The position numbers and the translations under genes are program-made. From Umbilicaria muhlenbergii (lineage: Eukaryota; Ascomycota; Lecanoromycetes; Umbilicariales; Umbilicariaceae): a stretch of DNA of 64,000 nucleotides. Positions 12,169 through 24,267 of the stretch are shown piece by piece. Numbering within the stretch: the first letter of the stretch is position 1; each line of letters opens with the position of its first letter. The notes beneath the pieces were generated by a model. That model was not told the DNA's origin. It saw nothing but the letters and a program-made list of their open reading frames with translations, and made no database searches. Where the stretch lies: the NCBI GenBank assembly GCA_000611775.1, contig KK106982.1, forward strand, positions 6,256,495-6,320,494. The letters run 5' to 3'.

Positions 12169-12971
12169 ATGCCCTCCACCAAGAAAATCGGCTCCCCCTC
12201 CGCCGCCAACGACGTTATCGGCGGCGTGCCCACCCTCCACTACTTCGACTTCCAATCGCGCGGCCGCGGCCAAGTGGTGCGTCTGCTGTGGGAAGACGCC
12301 GGCATCGCGTACGAAGACGTGCGCTACTCGTTCGAAGAGTTCCCTGAGGTCAAGAAGACCAAGATCTCGGACTTGAACCCCACGGGGAATATTCCGGTGA
12401 TTGAACTAAATGGGAGGATTCTGACGCAGAGTTATGCTATCTTGAGGCATTTTGCGAGGTTGTTGGGGAAGTATGAGGGGGGTAGTGAGGAGGAGAGGTA
12501 TTGGGCGGATGCGATGTGTGATATTGCTAGTGATTGTGGGTTTCTTCTTCTTCTTCTTCTTCTTCTTCTTCTTCTTCCTCATATTTCCCAATTTATCCGT
12601 TTCTGGTTCTTATAACCATCGCTAACCAATTACCTGAATGTCCAGGGCGCACCCTCTTCATCCAAGCCTTCTTCTCCCCCAACAAAGACCAAACCTACCC
12701 CGAGCACCAAAAAACCACCCGCACCCACTACCTGTCCGCTCTCGAAACCCACCTCAAATCCAACAGCCTCTCCCAACAAGGCCCTTATGTCACCGGCAAG
12801 GAGATCACATATGCGGATATGGTCATCTACCAGATCTGCCACGACGAGAATTTGACGCAGGAGGGTCGGAAGGGCTTGAAGGACTATCCGAGACTGGTGA
12901 AGATGGTGGATGCGGTGGAGGGGAGGGAGAATGTGAGGAGGTTTTTGAAGAGTGATCGGTATTTGGGTTGA
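12169..12971 (+). CDS. glutathione S-transferase
   Basis: Cytosolic glutathione S-transferase resembling the sigma/prostaglandin-D-synthase-like type; it conjugates glutathione to electrophiles. Exon 1 (12169-12535) encodes the thioredoxin-like N-domain: TLHYFDFQSRGRGQVVRLL (first Tyr is the likely catalytic residue), then NPTGNIPVIELNG with the cis-Pro, and the glutathione-binding QSYAILRHFAR. Exon 2 (12646-12971) encodes the helical C-domain, including GKEITYADMVIYQI (N-capping/hydrophobic staple region). The junction is phase 1 with donor GTGGGT and acceptor TCCAG, restoring ASDWRTLFIQAFF, as expected for the family. Total length is 230 residues. The 110-base intron is about twice the usual size here because of a TTC microsatellite. 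Confidence 0.9.
12542..12578 (+). repeat. (TTC)n microsatellite in GST intron
   Basis: About twelve TTC/CTT units lie inside the GST intron, just after the donor site. Length changes here would not alter the protein but could affect splicing efficiency. Confidence 0.95.
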
Positions 12972-15900
12972 GTGGGTGGGACGGAGAAAGAGTTGGGGAT
13001 TTGTACATACGAGTGTAGGTAGCTATGAGATTTCTTAAGGTACTCAGAGGGCCCCCAGGCGTATATGGATCCTAACCTCCCTTGCATGTGGTTCTCGGTC
13101 TCGGCATTTGACTCGGCGAACTGTTGCGGTGAATACGCATTCACGCTCCCATTCGATGTTCTCCCAGTGCTTCATCCGGCAGAACTGCCCTCGTATTCTC
13201 CACTTCACGCCGGAGTGGCCTGCCGTGCCTGGGATTCACTGTCTTGTGGACGGATACAAAAACCCCCAGCGGTGCCGCTGGCTTTCTCTTTCTTACATAT
13301 ATCTGTCCTTGTGCTCCACGTCTCTGTTCTATCTTCGTACTTCCGCTTGTTTATATTTACGCACTACATGGTACATACAGTCCTGTCTGTCCATTCTAAC
13401 GGGCGATTTCCAGTGTCGTTTGCCATACACCAAAGGCCAACATAAAACACATTTTTTCGCCGGCAAAGCAACAATAATGAGAGGTAAAAAGTCCTCATTG
13501 TGCGCCCACGTCAGTCTACCACCTGGTTATTCTTGCACTCATTTCTTCCCATGCACACACCTCTGTTCATTCATTTGTGCTTCCTTTCTTTCTATACCCT
13601 CGGCTCTATAAGTCCACGATCCCGCAGTCCATTAAATGGACTACGAAAGCGCCCACTATCCATGTTGCGACGAATGGTACGGTGGCCACATGGTCATCAA
13701 GATGTAAAGATAGTGTGTCTCCGGTGTGTGGCAAACATGGCCGTATCTTCCCGCTGCTAGGAATTCCATAATTAAGCATAGGAGAGTAGCACAGTATAAT
13801 CCCTCGATCACTTCTCAATAATAGTAGCAGCGGCCAACAAGCAGAGGCCATATTTTCATCGTGCGGAAAGTCTCTACTTGAATATCTTCAATTTCCGTCC
13901 AGCTATCCATTCCATGCAGTGATACATACACTATATGAGAACGACAGCTCCAAATAGCGAAGGACCATTGCAAGGTAGCCCCCAAAGCTACTGCGCCAAG
14001 TCTGTCAGCGGCCTCAGCCTCCTAAGCAGCGACGAGGCTGAGAGAGAAAGGATTGAGGGGCTGGCAAGAGCTGCATCGTAGCGTACGAAAAGTTTGTGCT
14101 GGATTTTGGGGGTTCATGATCGAGTAAGACATTTCATTACAATTGCAGAACGTTGGAAAAAACATGTAAGTTTTTGGACGCTGTATCACTGACATTTGGT
14201 GCAACTGAAATAGCAATGTCTGACACACCTCGCACTCGCGGCGTGATGGGGTACCGGGTATCGAGGGAGGGCTTCGTGAGCCGGATCTGTGATGACTTTG
14301 GAGTTATTCCGCTATGAGACGGTTTTTATGGCCTCACAGGGTTCTGAGTATTAAACGCCTTTCATATCACATTTCTTTCTTCAGTTCAGCTCTTTCGGTC
14401 GGCCATCTATTGCTGCCATCCAAGCTACGAACATCCCCAGTAAGAGCTTCCTCGCCATTTTTCCCGAGCGAGACCGTAAACTTCTGGGAAGAGAGAGATA
14501 GGAAGCATGCCCTTAATTTGGCAGTCAATGCATGATTTCTAACCAGCATTACTCCGGCTTGAGGCAATCGCTAACGAAGTACTAATGGAGATCAAGACAG
14601 ACCACCTGGTTCCTCCTAAACACGGTGATTTTGAGGGAGTCACAAGCCTCGTTCCGAAAATTTTGAGACTCTGCTAGCAGTCTTCCTTCTGACTACACTC
14701 CGCTGTCCGCGTTCGAGGTCAAGGAAGTAGATGCTCAACTCGCTCACGCCTCGGATTCGATCGTCATGTCTTCTCGAATCAAGGGACGAGAGGCCCTCCT
14801 TGTGGATAAAGAAGGTCAATCAGGTTCCGTCCTTCAGCTGTTGTCACTCGCTCCGTCAAGTGTCTCTGGTGGATCAAGATTTGGTGCTCGAAGTGGACCC
14901 AGCACTGCAATAAAACTGGACTTACAAGTCAAGAAAGGCTCCGGGCCTTAAAGACGCGCCCCCGACCATGCCGCCAGTTATCGCACGACCAGAATTTAAG
15001 AAGGAATCAAGAGTCATGGACTCTCCAGATGTCATTTATGCAGCCAATCGACTGGTGGTGGCGGCCCTATCGGGGTAAAGATAAACACCCTTGACCATTA
15101 TCTGGCGGAAGTCACCAGCAGTTTTAGTTCAATCAGATGACTGTAGGAGCAAGGACTCGGAGGAGCACGTGACATTGCTTGATCCCACCCGGACGAGGGA
15201 TGGGAGGTCTCTTAGTGGGCAACAAGCAACAGACAATGATATCACTGGAATCCGCTATACAAGGTAAGCATGGCCCAATTCCAAACTGGATTTAGTGAAG
15301 GAACTAGAAAAAGGATCAAGACAAGCGCTACCCGCGGCCATTTGGGTCTATTCAACGTTCTTGGCACTTTTCGTGGCCCTGCGACAGGACTTGATCGAAG
15401 CGGACTCTGCCCATCAGGGGCAGCCGAAAGCCGTTAACAGACAGTAACTTTTCTTCTAGACAAAGTCTACAGATCATTGGCAATCTTAAGCTAGGGGCAA
15501 ATTAAAAGCAGAGGAAAAGATGGAATGTCATGAAAGTCAAGAAGAAGAGAGCGGTTATCATTTGTTCGTGGTAGTATTACTCAACCTTGTACTTGGACCC
15601 GCCGATATTCTGGAGATATCTTGCTTCACAAACAACTTATTTCTTTTCAATATTCGTTTCCCTAACAAGCACCTTGTCATTGCTGTAGTTGTCTCATCGT
15701 GAAACACATCATACTTGAAACATCTACTGTTTCCTTACTTCTTGTTCATCAGAGCTTTGCGTGCTCTGCTTTTATCTTGATCATTCCTTGCAAATACGGC
15801 AAATAGTACGAACAATGCCCTTACAGGGACCTTCAGAGGCTGCAGCACTGATGGCCGTACTTTGACAGCTGCACTAACAACAACACTAACGGCCGCACCA

Positions 15901-18688
15901 CCGTCCTTGTTAATTGCCATATGGAGTTCAATACCAGTGACCACAGCAACACTGGCAACCGACCTGCTAGCCAAACCGATGGCTGCATCAAGCCAAGCAA
16001 ATGATACTACTTTCTACCACATATGTTGTTGCAATTTACACGGTCACAGCCTCAAGTACACAGCTATTTACAGACACAGATATCTCATGTAAGTGTATAT
16101 TATGTCCATAAAGTATATTTGACTAATCTCCCATGCAGCGCGGGGCTTGTGAGGGAGTTATAAGTGGAATGCCACACCCAGCACGGCCGACTTGTGCCAA
16201 TCTACGTAGCAACGGCGACTGCGACACCCTCGCTCGTCATTACCTCAGTGAAATAGCGATAGTGAAAGATCATTTGCATGTTACTATGTTGCAAAGGCTA
16301 TTGACAAGGAGAACATTAGCAAAGACTATGCCTGCATAGAGGACGGGTGTCATGCAACATTTTAACCCGACACGGAGTCTGTGGGGTACACGCGGACGGT
16401 TCACCCATTCGAATCAAGCCATACCATCAAACGAAGCCTACAATGCAAGATATCGACTTCTGGACCTAAATATTGGGCTCAGATAATGAGCTCGCGATTT
16501 TGTCTGCTTCAAGGCAAGACTTTGGCTACTTCACCTAAGTAGCGGATCAGGACAATCTGAAGGAGTATCCCAGAGTTTTCCGTCTATCGACATCAGGATG
16601 ACAGGTGAACATCAAGAGTACACAAAGTGTCCTGACAAGGAAAAAGCCAACGCCGCACCACATCTCAATACTACTTATTGCACACTTACCGCGCGGGATG
16701 GATTGAAAGGTCAACTTCACTGGCATCGCCGTATCTAGTTGATCTACCAGCTAAATCAACATCACGACAATAGGTTCACAGCGGCCGCGCCACCATTTCT
16801 AATCATAGCATCTGTGTAAGGCAACACAGTCTGAAGGAAACACGTATGTCGGCACTCTGACCGAATGGCGAGGGTCTTTCAGAGCTATTAGGGAGGCTTC
16901 TAAAGTGAGGTTCAAAGATCAGGCGATGGTGAAGAGTTTGACAGAGTGGAGTCCCGTTGGATCGATCTATACAGATCTATGCCGAAGACCGGAATCAAGG
17001 ATCCAATGAGAAACCACTACCACCAACCTCGGCCAATCTAGCCTGTTCTCAATGCCGCTGAGAAGGCTGGCCTGCGGAGCTACCAACGGCAGGGACAAGG
17101 AAAATCGTGACAGAGACTTAAGCCTCTACTGAAGAGCAATAGCCTTCGTAGTTCTCTCAGACTTATCCAATCCTTTATTGAGAAGAAAGCAACAGCTCTG
17201 AACATTTATATTACAGCTTCACTTTTTGTTAGACCTAGCAATCAACCACAGTCTGGGGGCTGAACTGGGATAAGTAGTTCGCCTTGTATCCTTTTCTTTA
17301 CATCCCGTTCTTGTCTCTTGTCCTCACTTATCGTCCCGCGCTCATTGGAGTTGCATTGCTGAGTGGATTGTATCGTCTGAATAACAGGGATAGTCTCCGG
17401 GATCAGCAAAGGCCTTTGCAACTATCAACGATAGGTTCAAGACAGCCTCAAAAGGCCAAGCTTCATAAGGAGCCAAGAACGCGATACATCAAGAAGTCAG
17501 AGCTGAACTTGGCGCACATGAAAGCGGTGCATTGTTATTTTCTAGACTCCATCGATCTACTGGATGCAAAGACTCAACAGAAAGGATAGTTGTCTCAAAC
17601 GTGGTGCAAAATCGGGGATATGTTCCATCAATAGATCTTTCATGCAAATTCGATAACGGATTTAGAAAAGCTATCGATAGAGGAAACTCAAGTCTCGGAG
17701 CCTTGGATGAGAATGAAGCATCTGGAGGGATAGCTGTGATAGAAACTTAATCACAATCACTCACAAGTTATCTCCACAGGACGGGCGTTCGAGTAATAGG
17801 AGGGAGGGAGTGTAAAGACGAAAAAGAAACAGTACAGAATGGATTCTCAGCCGGGCTCACTACTGTCGGGAGGTATTGGAACAGGCTCTTATATCATGCC
17901 GGTAATTACAAGGTGGGAATCCGAATCTACGGTTCCTGTCAGAGAGACTTTAACCGGAGGAATGTGAAGAGTTAGAACGGGGACTTGAGATAACTAAGAA
18001 GATCTTTGTCAGGTGCTGTGTCCTCTGGAGAAAGGACCAACTGAGCAAGACACACATGGGAGTACACCGACTGCTGTCTTGGTTGTCGTAACCTCATTGA
18101 CGTATCTGGATATCAGAGAGGAATACTCACTAAATTGAGATCTTCAATGCATCTACTGTCTACTTCTTCTCGAAGAAAAGTTCGCTGCAATCTTCATGGC
18201 TATTGTTCAGAAGTACTATTGCGGATATCTGTGCCTACGTGGACTCGCAAAAGATGGAGAAGTTAGATGCGGTTCATACTTTTCTACCGCTTCAGGGCTC
18301 CGCTTGCTATGCTTTGCTGGAAAGTACCTCACAATCAATAATGCAATCACGTTTGAACCGCAAATCAAGTTCCACTATATGAGATTCGATGTGCAACGTC
18401 GCAGGCCCATATCGAGTTGAACGACAAAGCAAAACTCAACATTCTTTGCCTTGCTTTTCAAAGCCTGGCCTAATACAAAAGCCATCGATTCATATCAGGC
18501 TGTTCTTCATGAACGGCGATTCTCAAAAAGCCATCACACTATCAGCCATGGTGTCTTCAACTGGCGTCAACCCAGGAAGCACTGAAGCTTCGAGGTGTTG
18601 GACGCTGCTCTGCGATCTGCGGCACACTTGCAGGATACAATGTCAAAGTCTGATACCCACCACAACAATCCACTCAGCGATGGAGGTC
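12972..18688. other. gene desert, probably decayed sequence
   Basis: Nearly 6 kb without a credible intact gene. Open frames are short (under 170 codons) and scattered over all frames. Base composition is near that of the surrounding genes and not AT-rich. The SNF2 relic at its right end suggests that part of it is the upstream body of the same dead gene, but I could not recognise the ATP-binding (Walker A, DEAH) motifs by reading. No tRNA or tandem array was seen. Confidence 0.5.
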
Positions 18689-18950
18689 CAAGTTCGACGA
18701 CAACAATCACCATTAACCGACTATCGACGGCGATTCGGAGAAACTGAACGCCAACAGGGAGGAGGGTGGAGAATGGAGTTGGCCCAAAGCTTTAACGATT
18801 CAGCGAACTCATTGGTGGTCCTTGTTCTCTTGATGGATGTCTCAATCGCCGGGTTGAATCTACATGGAGCATGCAACGTGATACTCATCACCACACCAAC
18901 CGCAAACTTTGGCCAGGTCGTACAGAACAGGACAGAAGTACACACTCCTT
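18689..18950 (+). pseudogene. SNF2-type helicase C-terminal relic
   Basis: The end of a 187-codon open frame (18389-18952) reads FNDSANSLVVLVLLMDVS, then AGLNLHGACNVILITTP, then ANFGQVVQ. This matches motif V of the SNF2 helicase C-terminal lobe (F-N ... VLL-S ... AGLNL--AC-VI) and the approach to motif VI. The motif VI arginines (GR-HR-GQ) are not present as expected: after VVQ the frame reads NRTEVHTP and stops. No Walker A or DEAH box was found upstream. I infer the decayed tail of a fungal SNF2/ULS1-like ATPase gene. The assignment rests on one block of about 45 residues. Confidence 0.55.
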
Positions 18951-18989
18951 AGCGCAATGAGCGCATGTATGGAAACTATAGACCATGGC

Positions 18990-20452
18990 ATGGAGAAATG
19001 AATAACAATTCTACTTCCCAATCTCCGAGTTTCTATGAAATTCTAGTGGAAAGACAAAAGGGGGACCAGGATCGAATGTTGGCAGGGTCGCAACTTCAAA
19101 GCGCTTACACCCTTCACCACGATAGGATGACTCAACGAGCTTGAGCTCTACACCGTTCATCTCTTCCTTTTCCTCTCTCTTCAATCTCTACATTGAACTC
19201 ACCACGACGTCATTCTCTCCTTTACATGTCCTCCTTTTCTCGTCATCTTTCTTCGTTATCGTTGTAGAGTCTCCCTATGTTCAAGCTGCTGAAATCACAT
19301 CCCAAGTAGATGTCGAAATCAGCGTTGAATCAGAAGCCAGTGAGTTTGGGTTTGAGTCGTGATCATTCTTTTGGGAAATTTTGTTATTTTAGCCTCCGTG
19401 ACGTTCATTAGGCTTAATTGGCCTCTCCTTCAAGTACAGTGGAAGTTGTGGCGCGCGTACTGGAACTACCCGCCCGGCCTCTCTCGGTATGTGGCTGAGA
19501 GGCTTTGGACGGGATTCAGCAGGGTGTTCGGGAAGAGTTCTGGACGTGCAGCTGGCGACGCTATCCTGTTATCCTATGAGTCCTTCGCTCATTTCGACTG
19601 GAGCTTTGCTTCCTTCGGTTGGAAGTTTGCTCTTTGTGAGGATTGATACAGGCGGCGTACTCGCGGCTCGGATCTTTGGAGCAGTAGAGGGGAAGAATTG
19701 ATGGTGGAGCATGAGAAGCATTTGAGTATGCGCTGAGGGAAAGGGCGTGGAGCAGTTGTGTCGGACAGTTCCCTTTCTCAGGTTGTGGACATCATGTTGT
19801 TTGAGATATAGGAGGATCAAAGGCGTTTCGATGAGAATCAAGTGGCTTTCATTCCGATATCAGACTATGTATGACAATCCAAGTATGAAAGACGGGCGAA
19901 GGGTAAGATCAACAGCTTGGGTCATTAGAGGCACGAGAGGAAGACGGGAGCGTTGTTTGATATGAAAAGCACACTCCGTTGTTGAAAGTTTCATGTCAGT
20001 AGCCAAAATGTTAGGATTTCCAGTCCTTGTAATTCAACGGCATCGCCATTCCAAACGAACATATTCCGTCTGCGTACCTGAGAAGTTGTCTACTCTCCTC
20101 ACGTAGCGTAGCGGAAGTTTGCTTATATAGAAATGGTAAATAGAGTGCGGACAGGACGTGGCTTGTCCCCGGCTCGTTGAATATCCGCCTAAAGAAGACT
20201 AGCCTTCGCCACGTGTAGTAAAACGTAGAAACTTCCCATACGAATCCCGCCCCTGTGGCGCTTCTTGCCGCACAACTCTGTGAGCTTAAGGCCTCAGCAG
20301 TTAGATCTGACGGAAACCATGGTGCACAGAGTCCAGCTTTGTAGGACTCACCGTAACGACAAGCTTGTCTGAAGCGCCGTCTACAATTATGGCAAGGGGC
20401 CATGATTTGGCTGGTTGATGTTGCCCTTTTGATGTGTCGACGAATGTCACGT
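18990..20452. other. intergenic region
   Basis: Contains open frames of 60-95 codons (19141-19965, +) with no known domain, and a 161-codon minus-strand frame at 20011-20496 that overlaps the end of the ligase gene. The latter is most likely non-coding trailing sequence of that gene. Nothing is called. Confidence 0.45.
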
Positions 20453-21595
20453 TCATTGCTGCCCATTGCGGGTTTCTGCCGCTTTAATAAGGTCACCGTG
20501 CATCCTTGCCACTTCAGGAACTATCAGAGATTCAATCTCCATCTGGGGACCCTCATGTGGTTCTTTCGGGTGGTCGTTCGGAGTATCTGAGGCTAGTGAA
20601 GTGGAGCGTGTGGAGAAGCTCTTGGGGTGCCTGTGCTGTGGTACTCGGATCCAGTGCTCTTCCTCGTCGCGGGCAACGAACACGACTTCCCATTTTCTGG
20701 TCGAGAGGAGGTTCCCGATGACTAGATGATGCGAGTAGCGCTCCAGAGCCATTTGAGCCTTGGAGATCAGTATCAATGGGTCAGTCTCTAGCTTGAAGCT
20801 CACTATCATGCCTTCCGGTGCCCAACCGTCAACTAGCTGCTTCAAGAACTTTGGGACCGGGTCCAGGTCAATCACGAGCTTCTTGCTGCTCGAATCGTTC
20901 TTGTGCGAGCCATCGCTTGGGTTCGGGCCGGACGCACCACCATTGCTTAAACGATCCCCAGCTTCAGACGACTGGATCTTGTGCTCAACCATCCGATCCC
21001 TGGGTATGAAGAAATCCGACACAGCAGCCGCCAAGTAGAAAAGCCCTTTTGAACCCAGAGGCCTCATCAGAGTGGCCAACTCTTTCAACTCCCACAAGTA
21101 GTCCGTGATCGTAGTGAACGGGAGGACCAGCAGCGTGTTGTTCTTCTTCGCCGCATTGTATTTCCGCAGGACGCCCAGCATCTTCTCCTGGTACTCTGCA
21201 CCCACCACTACCTCCTCATCCTTTCCTTCCGCCATATAATCGAGGAAGCAGTTGGTCGAATGACTATAATGTCTCGCGTACGGGAGGAGAGAGAATTGAC
21301 GATGGAGGAAGATCACGGCATAGCCGGCTTCGAGAAAGTATTCGGCAGATGTAGCACCCCTCGTCCCAGCCGAGAAGTTGTCGATGAACCGCACCGTTTG
21401 GTTTTCAAGAGGTACGGTGGTGCCGCCGGAGGTGACCAAGACCACTCGGCGATCTTGCGAGCGGTGTTGGTCTACGAAGGACCTTGCAATCGCGATGTGG
21501 GCGTGCAGCTGCGCCGGCGGAGGGTTGGCACTAAAGTAGTCTCCCTCGGCGACTTCAGCAGTCGTGCGTCGCAGTACCTCTGGCCTCGTCGACAT
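20453..21595 (-). CDS. cab2: phosphopantothenate--cysteine ligase
   Basis: Second step of coenzyme A synthesis: joins 4'-phosphopantothenate to cysteine (eukaryotic PPCS, yeast Cab2). The gene is intronless with 380 residues, a usual length. Seen in the sequence: VVLVTSGGTTVPLENQTVRF, the nucleotide-binding strand-loop of the family, followed by IDNFSAGTRGATSAEYFLEAGYAVIFLHR; further on are YLAAAVSDFFIP and the C-terminal FKLETDP and NLLSTRKWEVVFV segments. The Met at 21595 starts the family's N-terminal extension (EGDYFSANPPPAQL). Housekeeping and cytosolic. CoA is the carrier for malonyl extender units, but this gene is 20 kb from the polyketide cluster and there is no reason to link them. 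Confidence 0.95.
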   Translation of the reverse strand: MSTRPEVLRRTTAEVAEGDYFSANPPPAQLHAHIAIARSFVDQHRSQDRRVVLVTSGGTTVPLENQTVRFIDNFSAGTRGATSAEYFLEAGYAVIFLHRQFSLLPYARHYSHSTNCFLDYMAEGKDEEVVVGAEYQEKMLGVLRKYNAAKKNNTLLVLPFTTITDYLWELKELATLMRPLGSKGLFYLAAAVSDFFIPRDRMVEHKIQSSEAGDRLSNGGASGPNPSDGSHKNDSSSKKLVIDLDPVPKFLKQLVDGWAPEGMIVSFKLETDPLILISKAQMALERYSHHLVIGNLLSTRKWEVVFVARDEEEHWIRVPQHRHPKSFSTRSTSLASDTPNDHPKEPHEGPQMEIESLIVPEVARMHGDLIKAAETRNGQQ

Positions 21596-21880
21596 GGTGG
21601 GCTATGCGTTCTGACGGCCGAAATGCTGAGGGAGGGATTCCTATAGGGACATTCCCATCGATAGTGGGGTACTTCGCGTCGGTACTAAAGATTGAAGGTG
21701 ATTGCCTATCGTCGCACGCGTGCAAGGCCGTCCGATATCTTGCGGAGCGCGGCTCCCTGACCAGCAGATTAGCTCCCAACAATGCGCCCGAGGTGTAGGG
21801 CTCAAAGAAGGAATGGTCAGGTACCTGAGTGCTTCTATTGAAGCTGGCGTGGCTGCTACGATGTGGTGCTACGGTATGTT

Positions 21881-21915
21881 GTGCTGTGCTGTGCTGTGCT
21901 GTGCTGTGCTGTGCT
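21881..21915 (+). repeat. (GTGCT)7 pentanucleotide array
   Basis: Seven perfect GTGCT units lie about 290 bases upstream of the start of the phosphopantothenate-cysteine ligase gene. Confidence 0.97.
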
Positions 21916-23669
21916 GCGAGGACGTGTACCTTGCATAACTAGCCTGCCGGCCATCCGATTCTCCCACTTTTCCCTGCTCGCCCTGATCCCAAATCCCAAC
22001 AGCCTGCGGCTGAGGCCGTGACTGGATGTCCCGGGCCCGATGATGTCATGCGCAAAGGCGGGATCGCTGTCGGTTGCTGATTCGACGGAGGTTGCTCCGC
22101 TCCCTGCACCTCACCAATAATCGACCGCACCACTCACCTGTTCTTTTCGTGTCTACCAAAGGGCCGCGCGGAGGGATGTGCAATCGACAATTCCTACTAG
22201 AGTCTCCATGTAAGACTCTTCTGGCCGTATATCGAGATTCGAGACTGAAGGAAGAGTGCAAGTCCTTCGCCGTCACGGGCGTTGACAGATGCGGGCAGCC
22301 GTACTAAACGGGGGCAGACGGTAAGCTGTAGCCCATCCGATTCCAGTACGGAGCTGGCTCCGTGACCGGGCATCCTTGTAAGCGAAAGCCACAACCTAGT
22401 AAATAGGCTTATCTGGACTCCACCTGGATGCCGGTGTGCTCGTCCTCTTCGCCGTGACTTGTCGGAGAGACGAAGGACGGCGAAACACGGTGGCAAAGTC
22501 GCAAAGGCGCCAAGTTCACTGTCCCAGCGACAGATTACTGATATCCAACGAGCACGTTCGAGGTAAGATACCTTAGACCGGGTAAGCTGGGTCTGGGTAA
22601 GGTAGGCAAGGGTAGGCAGCGGACACGGGGCAGGGCCATGGGGCATCGAGCATAGGGCACGGATGGTCGAAGGCAGACGGCATCCATAGGATCTCCAAGG
22701 ACTACAAGGTATCTGATTAAACTCATCGAAGATCTCTCGGACTCCATAAGGTTGAGTGACCTGAAATGCCAGCATGCCACTACCGAGGAGCAGCGAGGGC
22801 GAATGATGAACGGTGGCGGATCTGGCCTGTTAGCGCGACAGCGATGCCGCCAGTCAATCGAGAGGAACTCTTTCGACGTTTCATCATTGCGGCATCGGCA
22901 TCCCCTCTCCAGCGCTCGCACCTGCATGTTCGTCTCCCCATCTCTCCTGACGCGGGCGATCGACGTCCTTCTCGGCTTCCCGCGATGAAAGTCACGAAAA
23001 GGATGAAAGGCGCCAAGCAAGGTCGAGAACCTATCTGAGGTACTTGGACACAGACCCCGGCACGCGGATTGCACGGTGCAGATGAGCCAGTCGCTACAAG
23101 AGGCCTTGTATTGATAACCTTACCTGTAGGTATCGATGTTCGAGTGATGGACCGGGAGCTTGAATATGAGCTTGAACATGACCATGGATGACGCCTGCGC
23201 CTGGGCACGGGAAGATCACACCGAAGTCCAAAAGCGTGGGATATTTGACAATCCGCCAAGAGGAAGGCGTTGCTCCTTCGTCCTTTGGGCTTAGATCTGG
23301 GAGGCTTACCTTAGACTGGGCTGGACCCTCGACCTTACCTTACGCCACTGTTCCTTGTAAATAATGCCTTTTCCTTTTCTGCTGGGCACTGCCTTTCTGC
23401 TCGTTCCTCTGTCGCCTCCTGCTCCTGCCTTTGCCTTTGCCTTCTGCTACCGCCTCCTGCTTCCCTTGCTTCGTTCAGACACAACCCATCGATTACTGCT
23501 GTCATCGAAGGCTCGCCGTTCCTGTGTCCTCGTCACCTTTTCAGAGACAATTGCTCTCCGTTCGCAAACCAGCGGTACGGTGTCAGATACCCCGCTATTC
23601 CGTACGTGCCTTGCCTTACCTCTTTCCTTCCCTAAGGCTGATCTTTGTCATACATTACGGCTTACCTGC

Positions 23670-23701
23670 AAGCATCCAAGCATCCAAGCATCCAAGCATC
23701 C
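23670..23701 (+). repeat. 8-bp tandem repeat, 4 copies
   Basis: AAGCATCC is repeated four times without mismatch, upstream of the Zn2Cys6 regulator. Confidence 0.95.
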
Positions 23702-24267
23702 AGCTTCCCCCACTTGACTCGTTCCATCCCGCTCCCCTACGATGATCGACCCCGTCCATTACTGCTTGTAGACTACGCCCATCGAAGACTCTGGACCCGG
23801 ATGGCTCTTTGCCACTAGTGCGGCTTCGGTCTTGGGGATTTGCGCTTTGCGTATTGGGATCCCGGATCCCCTGCAAGCAAATTCGTCCAACACCATCCGG
23901 CATCGTCATTCGTCTCCATCTTCGTTGCGGCGCATTGTCTTTTCGTCCGAACACTCGACTCCACCGCCAACGACCTTCGAAGCGCCGACGCTTGGTGCTG
24001 GCTATCGTCAAGACATCTGCGGACCACAGCGTCGCTTCATTGACGCATCTGAGAAGACCCTGCTCACAATTCCTGTGTCGGCTCGTGCGCCCAGCATGCT
24101 CATAGCACGAGCATCGTTCAACGTCTGCCCAAACACCTTACCGCCACGCCAGTCACATCGCTTTCTGCCCCACCATCCTGTCTTACCGCCGGGTGAGAGC
24201 TTTCCGCTCCGTGACTGACACCTTACATTACACACGAGGCATTGCACCTAGTGTCTGAGGTCATCCG

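Larger units (their letters stand above)
21596..24267. other. intergenic region, divergent promoters and long leader
   Basis: Separates the divergently transcribed ligase and Zn2Cys6 regulator. It holds a (GTGCT)7 array, a 4-copy 8-bp array and a pyrimidine-rich stretch (about 23360-23480). Many ATG-started short frames precede the regulator, in line with a long leader with upstream ORFs as often seen for fungal regulators. No gene is recognised. Confidence 0.5.

Noticed and set aside
20011-20496. 161-codon minus-strand frame after the ligase gene
   Set aside because: It overlaps the ligase end in another frame, has no recognisable domain and no promoter space. It is probably trailing sequence.
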